Notes: generated by a model from the sequence alone, not told the origin. Shown: positions 1 to 12,378, counted from the stretch's first letter. The stretch is DNA of 64,000 nt from Gymnothorax reevesii (GCA_029721435.1 CM056576.1:119959166-120023165); one strand, 5' to 3'. Made by a program: numbers and translations.

Positions 1-1018
1 CTTTGCAACTGTAATAAATCACAGATTGAAGAAAAATGTTCACTTAGAAAAGAGCCTTTGAAATAACAGATTCTGCGGCATTGAAGGAGGTTGAAGGGGA
101 TTTGGAGAGGCTACGGAGGCGGGGGCGTGTGCATGTGACAGAAGCCAATATCGCATCAAAGGGAAACCGCCACACAGCACAAATGGAGACAGCAGTCATC
201 TCTAACAGCGTCTGTTGGGCTCCATCAGTTGTGCTGACTGACAGGTGTAATTCACCGGCAACTTTGGGTGTCAAGGGCAAGGCGATGAAAATATTGACTG
301 GAAAAGATCGGCAGAAAGCGAAAGACAGCGGTGATTGAGTGAGGAATAAAGTCCGAAAATAATGAAAATTCTATGTACAGCTGGCCGATGCACAACTATG
401 ACCCAGGAAGAATGAGCGCTTTGGTATAAGCATACCATAACAGCAATGGACAGTTTACATAGCTCACCAATACATGTGAAACATTAGCTTTGACAGCAAT
501 GTGCAGTTCTCTACTGGCGGCGGTATTATATTTTGCCCAGTGTGTCATCCGAGTAATTGGCCTTGATGCTCTCACAGATTTGAACAATGAAAAATATGCC
601 TCAAATGCAGTTCATTAAGGCTAAAGGCCAGATTTAGACTCCTAAGGCAATATATAATTAATCGTGCACACATGACATTTGCTAATCCGCAGGGGGAGTC
701 GGGCCGGCTCTGAAATGGGAAAATGTCAAATAAGGAGAAATCTTGGGCAGGGGGCTTCTTATGTAAATAGGACTGTAGTAGAGGGCTGTTCATTGTTTAA
801 TTTTTAAATATTTGTCATTGAGGCTGACCGTTTTATGGAGAAAGGTTTTCTCGCAGACTTCTCCAGAATGTATGGTGGGGCACATTACTTTAATATTGTT
901 TTAAGCCCCTATATAGGGAATGATGAAGGCTAATCAAAGTCACTATGCTGATTTTTGATGCATTTAATGCTTGACAAAGGGTGAGTTGCTGTCGGTGAGG
1001 AACAGTGCACTGTAATAA
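1..1018. other. Unique intronic sequence, no gene seen
   Basis: Mixed-composition sequence without repeat hallmarks. 600-700 is AT-rich with ATATATAATTAAT and looks like unique sequence that could contain a conserved non-coding element. This cannot be tested without alignment. Confidence 0.4.
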
Positions 1019-1072
1019 ACTGGCACCTTATTTGCCAGTAATTTTCACTGGCACCTTTTTTGCCAGTTATTT
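1019..1072. repeat. Two 28-bp tandem units, each a small hairpin
   Basis: ACTGGCACCTTATTTGCCAG and ACTGGCACCTTTTTTGCCAG occur 28 bp apart. Each has CTGGCA pairing with TGCCAG. Confidence 0.8.
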
Positions 1073-1117
1073 CACCTGTAATTTTACAATCAGTCTACAG
1101 CAGAGGTTCTGCGTATG

Positions 1118-1442
1118 TTAACTGTAATACCCCCGTTCCACAGAGCTTTCTGGCTCATCGGTCACTAGTCGGAGGCAAAGTTTATTTCTTAGATCCGATG
1201 AGTCGAAATCGTCCGATGACAGAACTAAGCTCAGAGCCTAGTTCCTTCATCGGACGATTTCGCCTCATCGGATCTGGCCCGACACGTCAGATACTGACCT
1301 GATAGCGGACAAACACGGCTCGGATTCATCGGCCTGTGATACGATAGTCTTTCGTGGGTGACCCAAAGAAATAATCTTTGCTTCCGACGAGTGACCAGTG
1401 AGCCAGAAAGCTCTTTCGAACGGGGGTATAAACCACAGTTAA
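1118..1442. mobile_element. Palindromic MITE with a nested hairpin
   Basis: The arm from 1118 (TTAACTGT, TACCCCCGTTC, AGAGCTTTCTGGCTCA, GTCACT-GTCGGA) is the reverse complement of about 1363-1442. Inside lies a second hairpin: GATCCGATGAG with TCGAAATCGTCCGATGA (1193-1226) pairs with TCATCGGACGATTTCG and CTCATCGGATC (1239-1274). This architecture fits a non-autonomous DNA transposon. No clear target duplication was found, so the superfamily is open. The open frame running through 1358-1840 is incidental. Confidence 0.75.
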
Positions 1443-2228
1443 ACGCGTGCAGGACACTACTTACAGTTAAAATAACAAGGAGACAATGCGTTAATTTAAC
1501 TGTTAAATTCAGTCACTTTATAACAGAGTGCCAGTCAGGCATGTCTGCTCAAGAGATTTGTCTGTCTGGCCGTATTGGTAAATGGCTTCCAAATCAATTA
1601 AAACATCAGTTAACAGACAGCCCTGCCCCCTGCGGAAGTGAATCCCTTTCAGATGCATACCAGGAACAGGCTGACAATACAAATGGTTCAGGGGCTGAAC
1701 CAAATCCTTATGAATGTAAATGGAATATAAATGATGGTGCTTGCTTGAGCCATCAGTCTAAATTTGCTTCTAGTGGAAATATTGGCTGGCGCAATCTTTG
1801 CATTTTCTTACCTGCTAAGTGCTCTGAGGATAGATTATGACAGTCAATCAGATGGTGTCAGGGGCTTTGTTTGTTACCCAGCATTAAGATGCACTACAGA
1901 GCTTTGAAAGAGATTAAAGACATGGCTCTCTTTATTTGTAGAGGCGGATGGGTGAACTAAAACATCTGAACACTGTAATGCCTTGGACAGTTGTCCTTTA
2001 TTTGACTTATAATGCAAATGTGTATTTTTTTTTTCTCTCGCCAACACAGTTTTTCAAGAACTGCAACCAATTATTTTTAATGACGGCTCAAAGTTTTTGA
2101 TTCAATCCAGGCCAAACTCAGCGTGGTTTCTAGTCAATCTAGGTCAACTGCCATGTTTCTGGAGATATACAATTCTGTAGGGTTTCTCTCCAGGCCTAAC
2201 AAAGCTCTCTGCTCCTCAGCTGTTAGTG
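1443..2228. other. Unique intron, no feature seen
   Basis: No coding or repeat signal beyond a short T-run near 2027. Confidence 0.4.
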
Positions 2229-2455
2229 CGGCGGCACGGTGATGCAGTGGTTCGCACTGTTGCATCACTGCAAGAAGGTCATGGGTTCGGATCTGAATCC
2301 TGGATCTGATCTGCACAAAGATCATATGTATATTTCCTCTGTGTTTGCCTTGGTGTACCCTGGACACTCCATTGTCCACCAACTGTCCAAAGACAAGAAT
2401 GTCAGGCCAATAAGAGACTCTAAACCACCCATAGATATGAGTATATGAGTGAGTG
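2229..2455 (+). repeat. tRNA-derived V-SINE-like element (HE1/DANA type)
   Basis: Starts with GCGGCACGGTGATGCAGTGG. A tRNA-like head follows, with a B-box-like GGTTCGGATCTGAATCC at 2284-2300. A diverged central domain carries the hallmark ACTGTCCAAAGACA and a following GAGACTCTAAA. This order is that of the fish and shark V-SINE superfamily (DANA, HE1). No 3' tail repeat or target duplication was recognised, so it is an old copy. Confidence 0.75.
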
Positions 2456-3146
2456 ATATGTCATTCATGCACAGTTTTTGAAGAATATAATGGATGACAT
2501 GATATACTGATAAAATAATGTGCTGAAAGTGTCATTAAACAACATATGAATCTGCAGCAAGTGATCTTGAACTTCCAATAAGTTGAATTAGTTGTACAAC
2601 AAAGTTGGAGGGAAAACGAACTGCGTGGCAGAACTGGTTTGGTGACCATTGATTCAGGCCAGTCTGGCAGATTTCATTTAAATTGTGCAGGCTTAGTGAA
2701 AACCCAGGAAGCAACAGAGATATGTGAATAAATAAAAATAGCGCTGAATATTTGAGGGGCAGGTCACTCTGACTTCCCCTGAGCTCTTTGGAGGTATTGC
2801 TCGTCGGACCGGCTGCGAGAGGGACAGATTTGTTTTTGCTAATAATATTTGTTGAAACTTTAATGTCACCTTCCACGGCAAAATGGAAAAGAATGTATTT
2901 TCCTTCATTCACATTCATGACTAATTCAGAAGGCTTTAGCTCTTCCTGGCTACGGTGCTCCCTTGTTAATATTTTATGCCGCTCAGTGGCTGGCTGTCAT
3001 TGGTTATGAAGGAACTTAAAGCACCATTAGAGGCTTTTGCTTGATGATTGTAAGTATCTCAGCGGTGAGAGTGGATGAATCGTAAGACAGGAAGAAGGTA
3101 TGACTAAGAGAGATTCTGGGAATTTCCTTCTTTTAAGTGGCGAATG
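2456..3146. other. Unique intron
   Basis: No gene or mobile element recognised. Confidence 0.35.
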
Positions 3147-3607
3147 TGGCGGTGAAGAAATCGCTCAAGGTTCAGGTTGACCATGAAGAGTGACTGAGTC
3201 ACTCTGTCGGGAAACAGGCACAAAAAAAAAAAAGGCAACAGTGCCATTGCTGTCATGATAAAAACACTTTGAGGTTTTCACTTTGAAGTCAGCGATTTTA
3301 TCCCAGTGCCGCTAATTGCCAAGGTGGACTGAGCCGAAAAAGACCTTTCATTAGAAATGATAAACCCCGACTGCACAGATTTTTATCTCAAGATGGCTTC
3401 TAAGTTTTTTCATGACAAAGTATTTTTGTTATTTTCCCAAAAAAAATCACTTTCTTCGATTCATCATTTTGTGGTAATCTCAACATCACAGCAGACATTT
3501 TATTTGATTGTGGCTACTGTGATGGTGAAGAAATGGTATGATGCAAGGCGCAGGTTGACCATGAAGAGTGACTGAGTGAGCTAGTCACCCTGTCAGGAGA
3601 CACGCAG
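3147..3607 (+). repeat. Local direct duplication about 378 bp apart
   Basis: The 26-mer running CAGGTTGACC to GTGACTGAG is identical at 3173-3198 and 3551-3576. Similar flanks on both sides (GTGAAGAAAT before, TCAC-CTGTC after) make it a diverged duplication of about 80 bp. Confidence 0.7.
3330..3510 (+). repeat. Copy 1 of an intronic duplication (copy 2 at 6213-6397)
   Basis: Shares the 22-mer between GATTCATCATTTTG and GTGGTAATC with 6339-6360. A co-linear upstream match (CTGA..C..AA.AAGAC.TTT..ATTAGAAA) and downstream match (GACATTTTA.TTGATTG) extend it. Confidence 0.7.
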
Positions 3608-3987
3608 AGAAAATTCAGTGGTGTGTGCTTTGAGCTAATAGCATGCATTCGTCTCCTGTCTTTGCTCGCCCTCTGTCTACTTGCAGAGGTGCCTGATAAC
3701 CTGTCAGCTTTACACTGGCTGGTTTGGGTGCATTTATGGTTTCATTTTTCGAATCCAAGAGCTCTCTGAATGACTCCAGTAGCTTGTACTGCAATGTTTT
3801 CTGAGGGATTACATAATGAATAGGTTTGTTGTACAGTACATAGCATTCATTCACAGTGTAATTCTTTTCATGTCATGCTTGTACTTCTTTCGTTGACTGC
3901 TGCAGGCCCAGGTTGCTAGTGCCATTCAGAATAGTCCCAAAACAAGGAAACGGTACGTCTACTTTCCTGACAAATAATCAAGGCACA

Positions 3988-5609
3988 TGGGTCATTCCAC
4001 TGAGGTGATGCACAATTTGTGACATGCAAGAAAAAATTAAGAACCTGAATCATTTTGTTGAAAATATGGTGGTTCAATTTCTTTGAAGTCAAAAATTTAA
4101 TTAGGGCAAATATAGATGTGTGTAACATTGACTGAAAGGGCATCAAAGAAAGTGACGGACCTAAATATTTACAGGTATAAATGAATGAATTCAGTGGATA
4201 TCAGAACTTAATAGGACTAGTAAATTTTTCAATATTAGTATCGTTACATGGTATGATACCCTTCACAGTTAGACCATCAACCTGAAGCTTGAACGTTGAC
4301 ATGTTCCAGCACTCAGCAATTTTAGCATCTATTTTCAATTATTTGGCCAACTATGTTTATCTAGTTGTTTGTACATGATAACCAATGTAAAGTCAACGTT
4401 TTAGAGCCTAGGCAACATTAACGTTGTTCATACTTTAATTCTAATTCAGGTTTAGCGCTTGTAACTTTGAAACAATGAAGTACTTACAAGATAAACTTCG
4501 ACATTCTGGATCATTACGAATCTAAAATTCTAAAAGCGACTAATATGATATTGAATAGACAGTTGAAAACGTTCGAGAGGCGGATCTTTGTAATCGGAAC
4601 TGAATCAAAGATGAATGATGAGGATTAAAATATGTGCGTAACCATGACCACATCCCCGACACTGCGGCGACTCGTCAAAATTAGGAGCTAGTGATCAGTG
4701 CAGTCAGGAGACCCAAACACGGCCTGTGCACTAGCGATAGAAAACGGTCGAAATTGAACAATCATTTATCCTTAAATGAATCAAATAAGATGCCATTCAA
4801 TTCTATACAATTCGCTTTTCATCATCGCTAGTAACTTGACCGTTTGAGGGTTGAAGTTCGTAACATTTTGACATCCTTTTCTAGAAAACACGTACCTGGT
4901 TCTCCCGCCGCTGCCGCCAGGCTCTCTTTTCAAGGATCAGATGTTTCCGTATGCTGATTGCTCGGATGCCGAGAAGGTTTTGGCTGATCGATGTCGCAAA
5001 ATAGTGGAACGTTTTTCTTATTTTTTCCATGACGCTCGAAGGATAATTTGACCGACACTTACAAATGTTAGTCAATATTGCCTCCTACTTCTTCAGAAGC
5101 AATGGATTGAACCTTCTATAATTATTTTTGGGGAGTTATTGCATCAATTTCAAACAGCCGTCGTAAAATGGTCGTTGTTTGTTTACTATTCTGAGCTTGA
5201 GTAGCCGTTAGCTCATAACACTTTTTGACCGACAAAGTTACGCGCACTACGGCTATTTTTAATTAGTGCCTCTAAAAAGACTCGCCGTAGAATGGCATGA
5301 GCTTCTGTTGAGCGGTAGCTGCACCCTTTTTGCAGATATTGCCGAAGTATTTGCATGATTTTGGCCATTTTTTTCACACTGTGCCTATTTCCGTTGATGG
5401 GGGCTAAAATGTCACACTTCAGTACCGGTCAGAAACCACAAAAATGCGTTTGACATGGTTTATCTCAAAATAATTGTCGGTGGAAAATTCTTGAAACAAT
5501 ATTATTTTATATCTACTTGATGATACTTTATTTCTGACGAAATTGGCATGTGTTAATCATGGATTCCTTTCAATATATTTATTTCATCACCTTCGTGGAA
5601 TGACCCATA
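3988..5609. mobile_element. 1.6-kb DNA transposon with long diverged TIRs, non-autonomous
   Basis: Left end TGGGTCATTCCAC-GAGGTGATG is the reverse complement of CATCACCTTCGTGGAATGACCCA at 5585-5607. The interior has no credible long reading frame. A small minus-strand frame at 4881-5075 has no motif I recognise. The bases flanking the TIRs do not give a clear target duplication, so the superfamily is unassigned. Confidence 0.7.
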
Positions 5610-6212
5610 TACCAGGATATTCAGTTTGTTCAACTCTTATTGACAAAAAATTGACGCAAAAGCCATTTTGGAGATACAAGAAATGTTTTTTTATTCATTT
5701 ATTTTTTTAAAATCACGATCCTGCGAATTCTCCAAATTTTCAAGGATGTCAGATAGTTTTGCACCGATCCAAATCCTCCTTGATTGCATACTAACTCTGA
5801 CAATCAATCAAAAAATATATACCTGAGACTGAGTTAGACCATGCCTTTAACAGGACAGGGAATATCAAGATTACAGCCTATGATTCAGTTCCACTCCCTC
5901 AGGTGAAGATAAATGTCTTGTAACATTCGCAGATATTGTCAAAGAATGTATTTGAAAGCAAGAAAAGGAAACCTTGTAAGTTATTCTGAATAAGGGCACC
6001 TAGTGAACAACTGTATACTATGATGAAAATAAAATGTCTTCTTCGACATGATCTGATTTTGGAGCAGCTGCTATTCGATACTGCATGGCGGCTCTGAACT
6101 TTGCCTTCGAGTCAAAATTTTGAACTGTGGCTGCGGTCACAGCAAAGACACGGCAAGGTTTTTGCCTCGATCTCGACGATTTCATCACAGGGCAGCTGAG
6201 TGCAAAAGAGGA
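5610..6212. other. Unique intron
   Basis: No feature seen beyond A/T runs. Confidence 0.35.
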
Positions 6213-6397
6213 CTGATCCTAATAAGACTTTTTAATTAGAAACGACAAGCTACAACTGCAGAGAATTAATCCGAAGACAGCACTCAAGGTTTTTACAATT
6301 AAGGATTTTACTGGCATTCCTGAAAAATCTCATTCTTTGATTCATCATTTTGTGGTAATCCCAATGTCATTACAGGCGGACATTTTACTTGATTGCA
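6213..6397 (+). repeat. Copy 2 of the intronic duplication
   Basis: Diverged copy of 3330-3510, on the same strand and about 2.9 kb downstream. The two copies flank the 3988-5609 transposon. Confidence 0.7.
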
Positions 6398-6499
6398 TTA
6401 TAAGACGTTTCCTTGGCTCGCGTTCTCTCTTTACCTCTACTACCCCCAATCTGACTCTCTCTCCCTTTCTCTGCCTGCCCTTCCCTTATCTGTTCTTAT

Positions 6500-6521
6500 C
6501 CCCCCCCCCCCCCCCCCCCCC
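6500..6521. repeat. Poly-C tract
   Basis: About 22 consecutive C after a pyrimidine-rich stretch. Its length is likely polymorphic and prone to sequencing error. Confidence 0.9.
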
Positions 6522-6599
6522 ATGCCAATGTGTCCCAATCATTGAGGAGCCCATGAGTTATTCCACAAAGATATCATGGCAGGGTCATCTGCTAAAGGA

Positions 6600-7822
6600 T
6601 TAATTGCGTGTTGCATCACTTCTGCGATGCTTAGAAATCTCTATGTCAAATGTGTGGCTTCTAAGTTTAATTACGGCACCATTAGAAGAGGGCAGAGAGG
6701 GACCAGAGACACATTTACTGCCGCTCGGTCTGCTCCTATCTCTCCATTCAGCATTGCGAGAGACTGTTGCAATGTTGAACCAACCATTGCCCCTCTTTAA
6801 CATGCATTCATCCATCTATTTTCCTTTAACACAGCATTAACCATCATATAAGAGAGTCCTAATAAGTATTTTAGTCTGTCATGTTGACTAAAAATGTTAA
6901 TTCTATATATTTTTTTGCAAATCAAAAAAGGGAGTATTGCACATATAGTTAGATTCTTTGACTCCGATCACAATTTGCTAATGGAGCTCATTTTACATTG
7001 CATCGAGATAATATTCTCTACTTAATGGCAAAAAGTAAGATTTTGAGTCTCATTAAAAGACAAAACAAAGGCTATTTCAGAGTGCTAATGGAGAGCTATA
7101 TCAGTAATGTAACACATCTCTCATTATTTTCTGTCTCTCACATCCTTTTTGCTGAGAGTTAGGTGTGACGTGAGAAATTGGCCTTTTATTCGGAATTTAA
7201 TTATGTTGTGAAAAAACTGATTAACTGATTAATGTTCTGCTCGGTGAGACAGCCATTACAGTTTATGAGAGCTGGAGAAATATGATCAATAGTAAGGGCA
7301 CTGGCCTGTGGAGTCTGATTATACAATATGAATGGTGTAGAATCAGAGTGCAGGATTGATACAACTCTTGCAGCGGAGATAAAATTTCTTAAGGGTTGGT
7401 CTCTTGAATTTAAAGACGTGAAACACTAGATAGATTTGCATTTTAATATTAGATAAAGCTTTGGTCATTTCTACCGCAGTACCTTTGTAAATACGTGCTC
7501 CCTTTTTAATGAGGTCATGCTATGCTTTTGGGGATTTTTCCCTTTCCTTTTGTGTATTCTGTAGCTTTCTTTGCTTTAAAAATGTCTGAAAAGTTGCAAA
7601 CCACAAAGTCCAGGCCAAAGGGAGTTATACTCTCCTGAACTGCTGAAATGTCTCATTTGTTGTCCAGCCAGTTTGTCGTCTGACATGTCTAAGTCATGAT
7701 CTAACATATTCGCAGAATTCCCGATTAATGTTGTAGCTGATCAGTGAATATGTGCAGTGTAAGGGACATGTAAGCACATGCATAAAATAACATATTTTGA
7801 AGTTTGGTTAATGTGCATTGCC
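6600..7822. other. Unique intron
   Basis: AT-rich, with no transposon ends. Short open frames at 6576-6840 overlap in three frames and carry no motif. Confidence 0.35.
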
Positions 7823-8122
7823 ATGTCTACAAAGTGCTGTTTTCTTCAATGCAAAGGCAAATTCCCTTTGTATGGACTTTCAAAGAAAGATGAAGAGTAG
7901 AATCAGTGGCTAGAATTACATTTTGCCACTTTACCTCAACCGTACGACTCTAAACGTTTGTGTCACCTACATTTTCCCAAGTTATACTTCCTAAACCGAG
8001 GTTGGCCGATCACAACAGAATGAGCTTTACAGGAGGTGAGCTTAAAGAAGCCGGAGCCAAAACGGCCCTTTTCAGGCCCGAGTGAGCCTGAGGTGCTGCA
8101 CACACAGCCAATTCAGCTGTAA
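7823..8122 (+). pseudogene. THAP-type zinc-finger domain pseudogene
   Basis: The frame from ATG at 7823 runs 99 codons to TAA at 8120 and is broken by TAG at 7898 and TGA at 8021. Residues 1-66 have the THAP (C2CH) layout: C6-x3-C10 (in KCCFLQC), W29 in QWLELHF, and LCHLHF with C47-x2-H50. There are 36 positions between C10 and C47, within the family's C-x2-4-C-x35-53-C-x2-H. The tail after the TGA is K/P-rich (SLKKPEPKRP), like a linker. THAP domains bind DNA in host factors and in several DNA transposases. No transposase or TIRs lie around it, so it may be a captured or relic N-terminus. It is too broken to make a whole domain. Confidence 0.75.
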
Positions 8123-8989
8123 ATACATGCTTTTTGACCATGAAAACATGCAAATGTTCGTAAATAGACTGCAAAAATGAAAATATTAAACAAGCCACGG
8201 CCATATTATGACCCCTGTAAGAAATCTCTATTGATTAAATGGTAAAGCAAAGCTTTGCTGAAGCTCAATGGCCTTATCCAGTGAGTTCAGCTGCAGCTTC
8301 ACAATTCCTGTCAAAACCAGGCAGAATGTATCTACTTCTGTTGTTGAGGTGAAATCTTTACTTGATCTTCTAATAAGGGGTCATCAGATATCTTCAGTAT
8401 GTTTGGTTATTTTTTACTTTTCTGTCATAACTGCAGAGTACTGGAAAGAATACCTTTTCAACACAAGTTCCACTGGAGATTTACCCCTTGACAATTACAG
8501 ATCTGGTAGAAAATTGGTGGAGAAGGAACTGTCTAGTACAGCTGTCTAAAGTTTCAGTTCAGCCCCAAGCAGTCAGGATAAAAAGAAATGTAAATACTTT
8601 CAGTTTTTTTAATGATTTAAATCTTAAATTAATCAACATAGCCGCATCATGCAACCGTATAACCACCAAGCAAATTTTTGTACAAGGGCAGTCATGTGGT
8701 TCTGAAGGCACCGAACTCTGCTGTGGACGTTCTTTAACTGCAATATTGCTTCTTACCAGTAATTGGTTTTCTAATTCCCATTTCTCCCATTGCATGATTT
8801 TACTTTACTACTTTTGTTGGAAAAAGGAAATACTAATATCCACAATACTGAGTTTTACGAATTTGCCTTGGACACAGTTGCTGCTGCAGATTTTTTTTTT
8901 TTTTTGTTCAGGCATGATAACTAGAATGGTTTTCATGGGATTCACACTTATCTAGTGTTCATTCCTGGTTGATAGAAGATGGACATTGT
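8123..8989. other. Unique intron
   Basis: Open frames at 8268-8549 and 8488-8955 lack any recognisable domain and are AT-rich. A T-run lies at 8891-8906. Confidence 0.35.
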
Positions 8990-9860
8990 TGTTCACTCTG
9001 ACCCTACAACTTTCACATTTGCAATTGTAATACCGCAAACATTTTGATGGTGATCATGTTGCAGTTCTTAGGTATGTTTCTGGTGCATAGAAAAGGGCTG
9101 TTATTGATGTTGGTCACCCTATGACCCCTACTGTAGCGCCATCATCAGGTCAAACTTTTAATTTCTTAAAATTGCTACAACTCAAACAGCTTTAATGGGA
9201 ATTATGCCAAATCTGTTCATAACATTCTTAGTGCATGGATGGGGAAGTTGACTGTGGACTCTCTGTCATGTTTCCTGTCGGGTCACCATTCGGCTAAGTT
9301 TGACATTTTGGAAAACAATAACAGTCAATTTTCATGTCAAATCTGTGATTGTTCCTGGCGCAGTGGTGATGTTATGTTGGGGACTGTATGCCGTACCATG
9401 TGCCACAATCGACAGGTCAAACATTTCACTTTAAAAAATGCAATTTCTTGAGCAGTTTTAATGGGAATCCTCTAAAATCTACTGTCAAAATTCCTGGTGT
9501 GTAGAGGAGCAACCTTATTGATTTGAATGGGTCTATTATTTTACTGTAGCGCCAACATTAGGTGAAACGGCATCTCCAAATGCTATGAGTCAAACCGTTT
9601 TAATGGAAATCAGGTCAAGTATACTGAGTGTGTCTGAGAGAAATGTTATTGTTCTGGTGACACTATGATCAATCCTGTAGCACCACCTTAAGTCTAAACT
9701 TAACTTTCTGAAAAATGCAGTAGGTCAACCATTCTAATGAGAATTAGGCAAAATTTGCTGTGAACATCCCTGGAGCTGAGAGCAGTTCCCCTGAAGATTT
9801 TCTGGATCCTTTGCCCTTGACAATAGAGCTACCACTTGGGCAAGCTGTGAATTTAGCTTA
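8990..9860 (+). repeat. Degenerate tandem repeat region
   Basis: A core like GTAGCGCCA.CAT-AGGT.AAAC followed by TTTTAATGG.AAT recurs near 9133, 9413 (partly), 9546 and 9678 with irregular spacing. Fish Helitron-like and 'gcgccacc' repeats look similar. No element ends were identified. Confidence 0.55.
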
Positions 9861-12378
9861 TGGGGAGAATGCTTTAGATTTGGGGTTATATGCCCAGGTG
9901 TGGTCTACCAACAGCATTTGGTTAGTGACTTGATTATTTTAAAAATTTTGGCTTTATTATTAACTTCATCATTTAGGGAATTTTCAAGTGAAATTGAAGG
10001 CCATTTTGAATTCTCTCTAGTTACTACTTGCCTCGCCCAATCGGACGTTAAGCTTCTTATATTCCCCTGATTATATTATACTGTACAGACTCTTTGTAAA
10101 AACAGGTCTGAGTGCTCATAATTAAGGATAAAGCAACGGAGAAGTGATACACATCTACTGGAACTGAACGCAAAAAGTTCTAGAACTATCATCTGTTAAT
10201 CTTTTGAATGTTATGTGCTATAAATATTTATCAATATACCCCTTTCCCCATTAAAAAAAAGTCTTTCAACAATGCAAATCAGTTGTTTTCCATTTATTTG
10301 AATCTTTGAAAAAATGACGATTTTGTAAGTGGTTTAGTCGGTGTGATTTAATGGCTGTGCATCATTAGTCCTGGGACATAAGGGACATAAGATGCCAACT
10401 GGAAGTTAAAAATAGATTTTGGCCTGCTATCGAAGCCGATTGCATGCTTGTTTTCATGAAGTTTTCCATGATTATTGTGATTATGTGTCATCTGTAAGTC
10501 AATGATCTGATGACAATGTTCCATTTATACCATATTTAATGGACTATGAAGAATTGCATCTTTATGCTTGGAATTAGCATTGCAATATTGCTTTGACTCT
10601 TGGGATTTGACTTTAGGAAAGGACAAATTAAAGGTAAAATTAGCTGACAGATGTTTGGCCCGATACTCTTAAAGTTCATGAGCGTTCCTAAAGAATTAAG
10701 GTGCTCAACTAGAATAAGACTTTCCAAACTATGTTCTTTTTTATTTATAATAAATTAGAGGAAGTAACTAATCCTAAATCAGGATTCACCAACATATTTG
10801 TGAATACAGTCCCTAAACTTTTAAACGGAAGAATAGCACGGTTGATTGAGATGCTTTTTTTTTCCCCAAATGTGCATGACATGTACAGTAATACATACTG
10901 TAATAGTCATAATATAGTGCTTCCTGCCCTTTCTATACTGGTTGTTTAATGTTGAACGACAGCACAGAATGCTCCTTGAGGTTATTGTGGACAAAAATAC
11001 AAAAGTACTATTTTTCTGTTGTGAGCAGAAGTATCTGTATAGAAGGCCAACAGGAGTTTATAAATGTGTGTGGTGGGGAGGCAGGAGTTGTTAGAATCAG
11101 CATTTCTATACCCCCTTGCTGCAATCAAAACCAAATGTGCCGGCCATTTTCCGCCTCATAAGCAATGGCTTAACCCTCTGGCCACCAGTGACTTATAATT
11201 GCTGCCCATATCGCAGCGTGGTTGCACTGCAATTTTAAATCGCGTCAGGCTAATTCTCCATTCACCCTTCTCCATTGGCTCTCAAACTAGTGTTTCTGTC
11301 AGTGCTTTGGGCATTTTTGTTAGGAACAAATAGCCTTAGCTTTATAAATTAACTGCATCATAGTTGGTAAAATGAAATTTTATTTCTGGACATCTTAGTT
11401 ACCTAGGGGGCTCCAAATATGTTGAGCTTACTTGATTTTCAGTTGTCATAAAATCTTTGATTGAAAATGCATAAAAGGCTTACCCAAAGCCTTCTTCTTT
11501 CACTAGCAACATGGCATCACAGAAAGACTGTGCTGCTCTAGTAACAGTTAATCTCACAGCTGCAGGAAATGCTGAAATTTCTAGTGAGTCAGAGAAGCAC
11601 AGGGCTGCGTGCTACTGTTTAAAGAGCAAGTCTAATCAAAGTTCAGAGGAATGTGCAGGTATGCCTCAAATTCAAAGCATTCAAAGCTCAAAAGCGAATC
11701 TTTTTCCTGCTTTCTGATGGCCGTGACATACAGTTTTACTACCCGTGCCTTCAACATAAAAAAAGACATCAGTTAATCGATCACAACAAATCAAAAGGTA
11801 CATTGCAAAGGCAACCATTTTCACCAATGAAGCACCCCTCTTACAATGAGAGGAAGCCAGCTCCCATTCTGCTAGCAAAGGCTTCTTTTTATGCTGTGGG
11901 AAAGTCGATAGGTGGCCCTCTAATTCACAAATAAAGGAAAGATTCTTGTGATGCTCATTAAGATCCTTTTGTGACAACAATGTTGCCTTAGACATACAGC
12001 ATTAGCACAGTGGTCATCAAGACTCAGTATGCTTTTCTACATCCAGAAGGGTAAATTGCATGGTCGGTGACAACCTATTTGAGTAGCCAAAGTATGTAGG
12101 TCTTCTGCACAATGTTTTAAGGGTGTTCGTGACTCTACCTGTCGAGGTCAACTCAATTTTCTTTCCCATTAGTGACTGGTCTGTGCTAATTATGACTGTG
12201 TAGGAGACCAGTCTGAAAGAGAGGCCATATAATGGTTCCAGTGTCGAAGTTGGAACAGGAAGAGGTGCAGCGTTAATCCAAGCTAATCCACTGGTTTTTC
12301 TGGTTTTCTGGTTTATTCCTTTCATGAAAAGCCAATCTGGAAAAAGTCATACTTGTGCAATATGCGGTTTACTGACTC
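9861..12378. other. Unique intron upstream of the exon
   Basis: No mobile-element hallmark recognised. Short overlapping frames at 11511-11995 have no motif. Confidence 0.4.

Noticed and set aside
1358..1840. 160-codon + frame
   Set aside because: Starts inside the palindromic MITE arm and has no domain; not a gene.
8488..8955. 155-codon + frame
   Set aside because: AT-rich, ends in a poly-T-encoded Phe run, no motif and no splice context.
11511..11995. Overlapping frames just upstream of the clstn2 exon as a possible extra exon
   Set aside because: No calsyntenin or other domain similarity, and no good acceptor/donor pair in phase.
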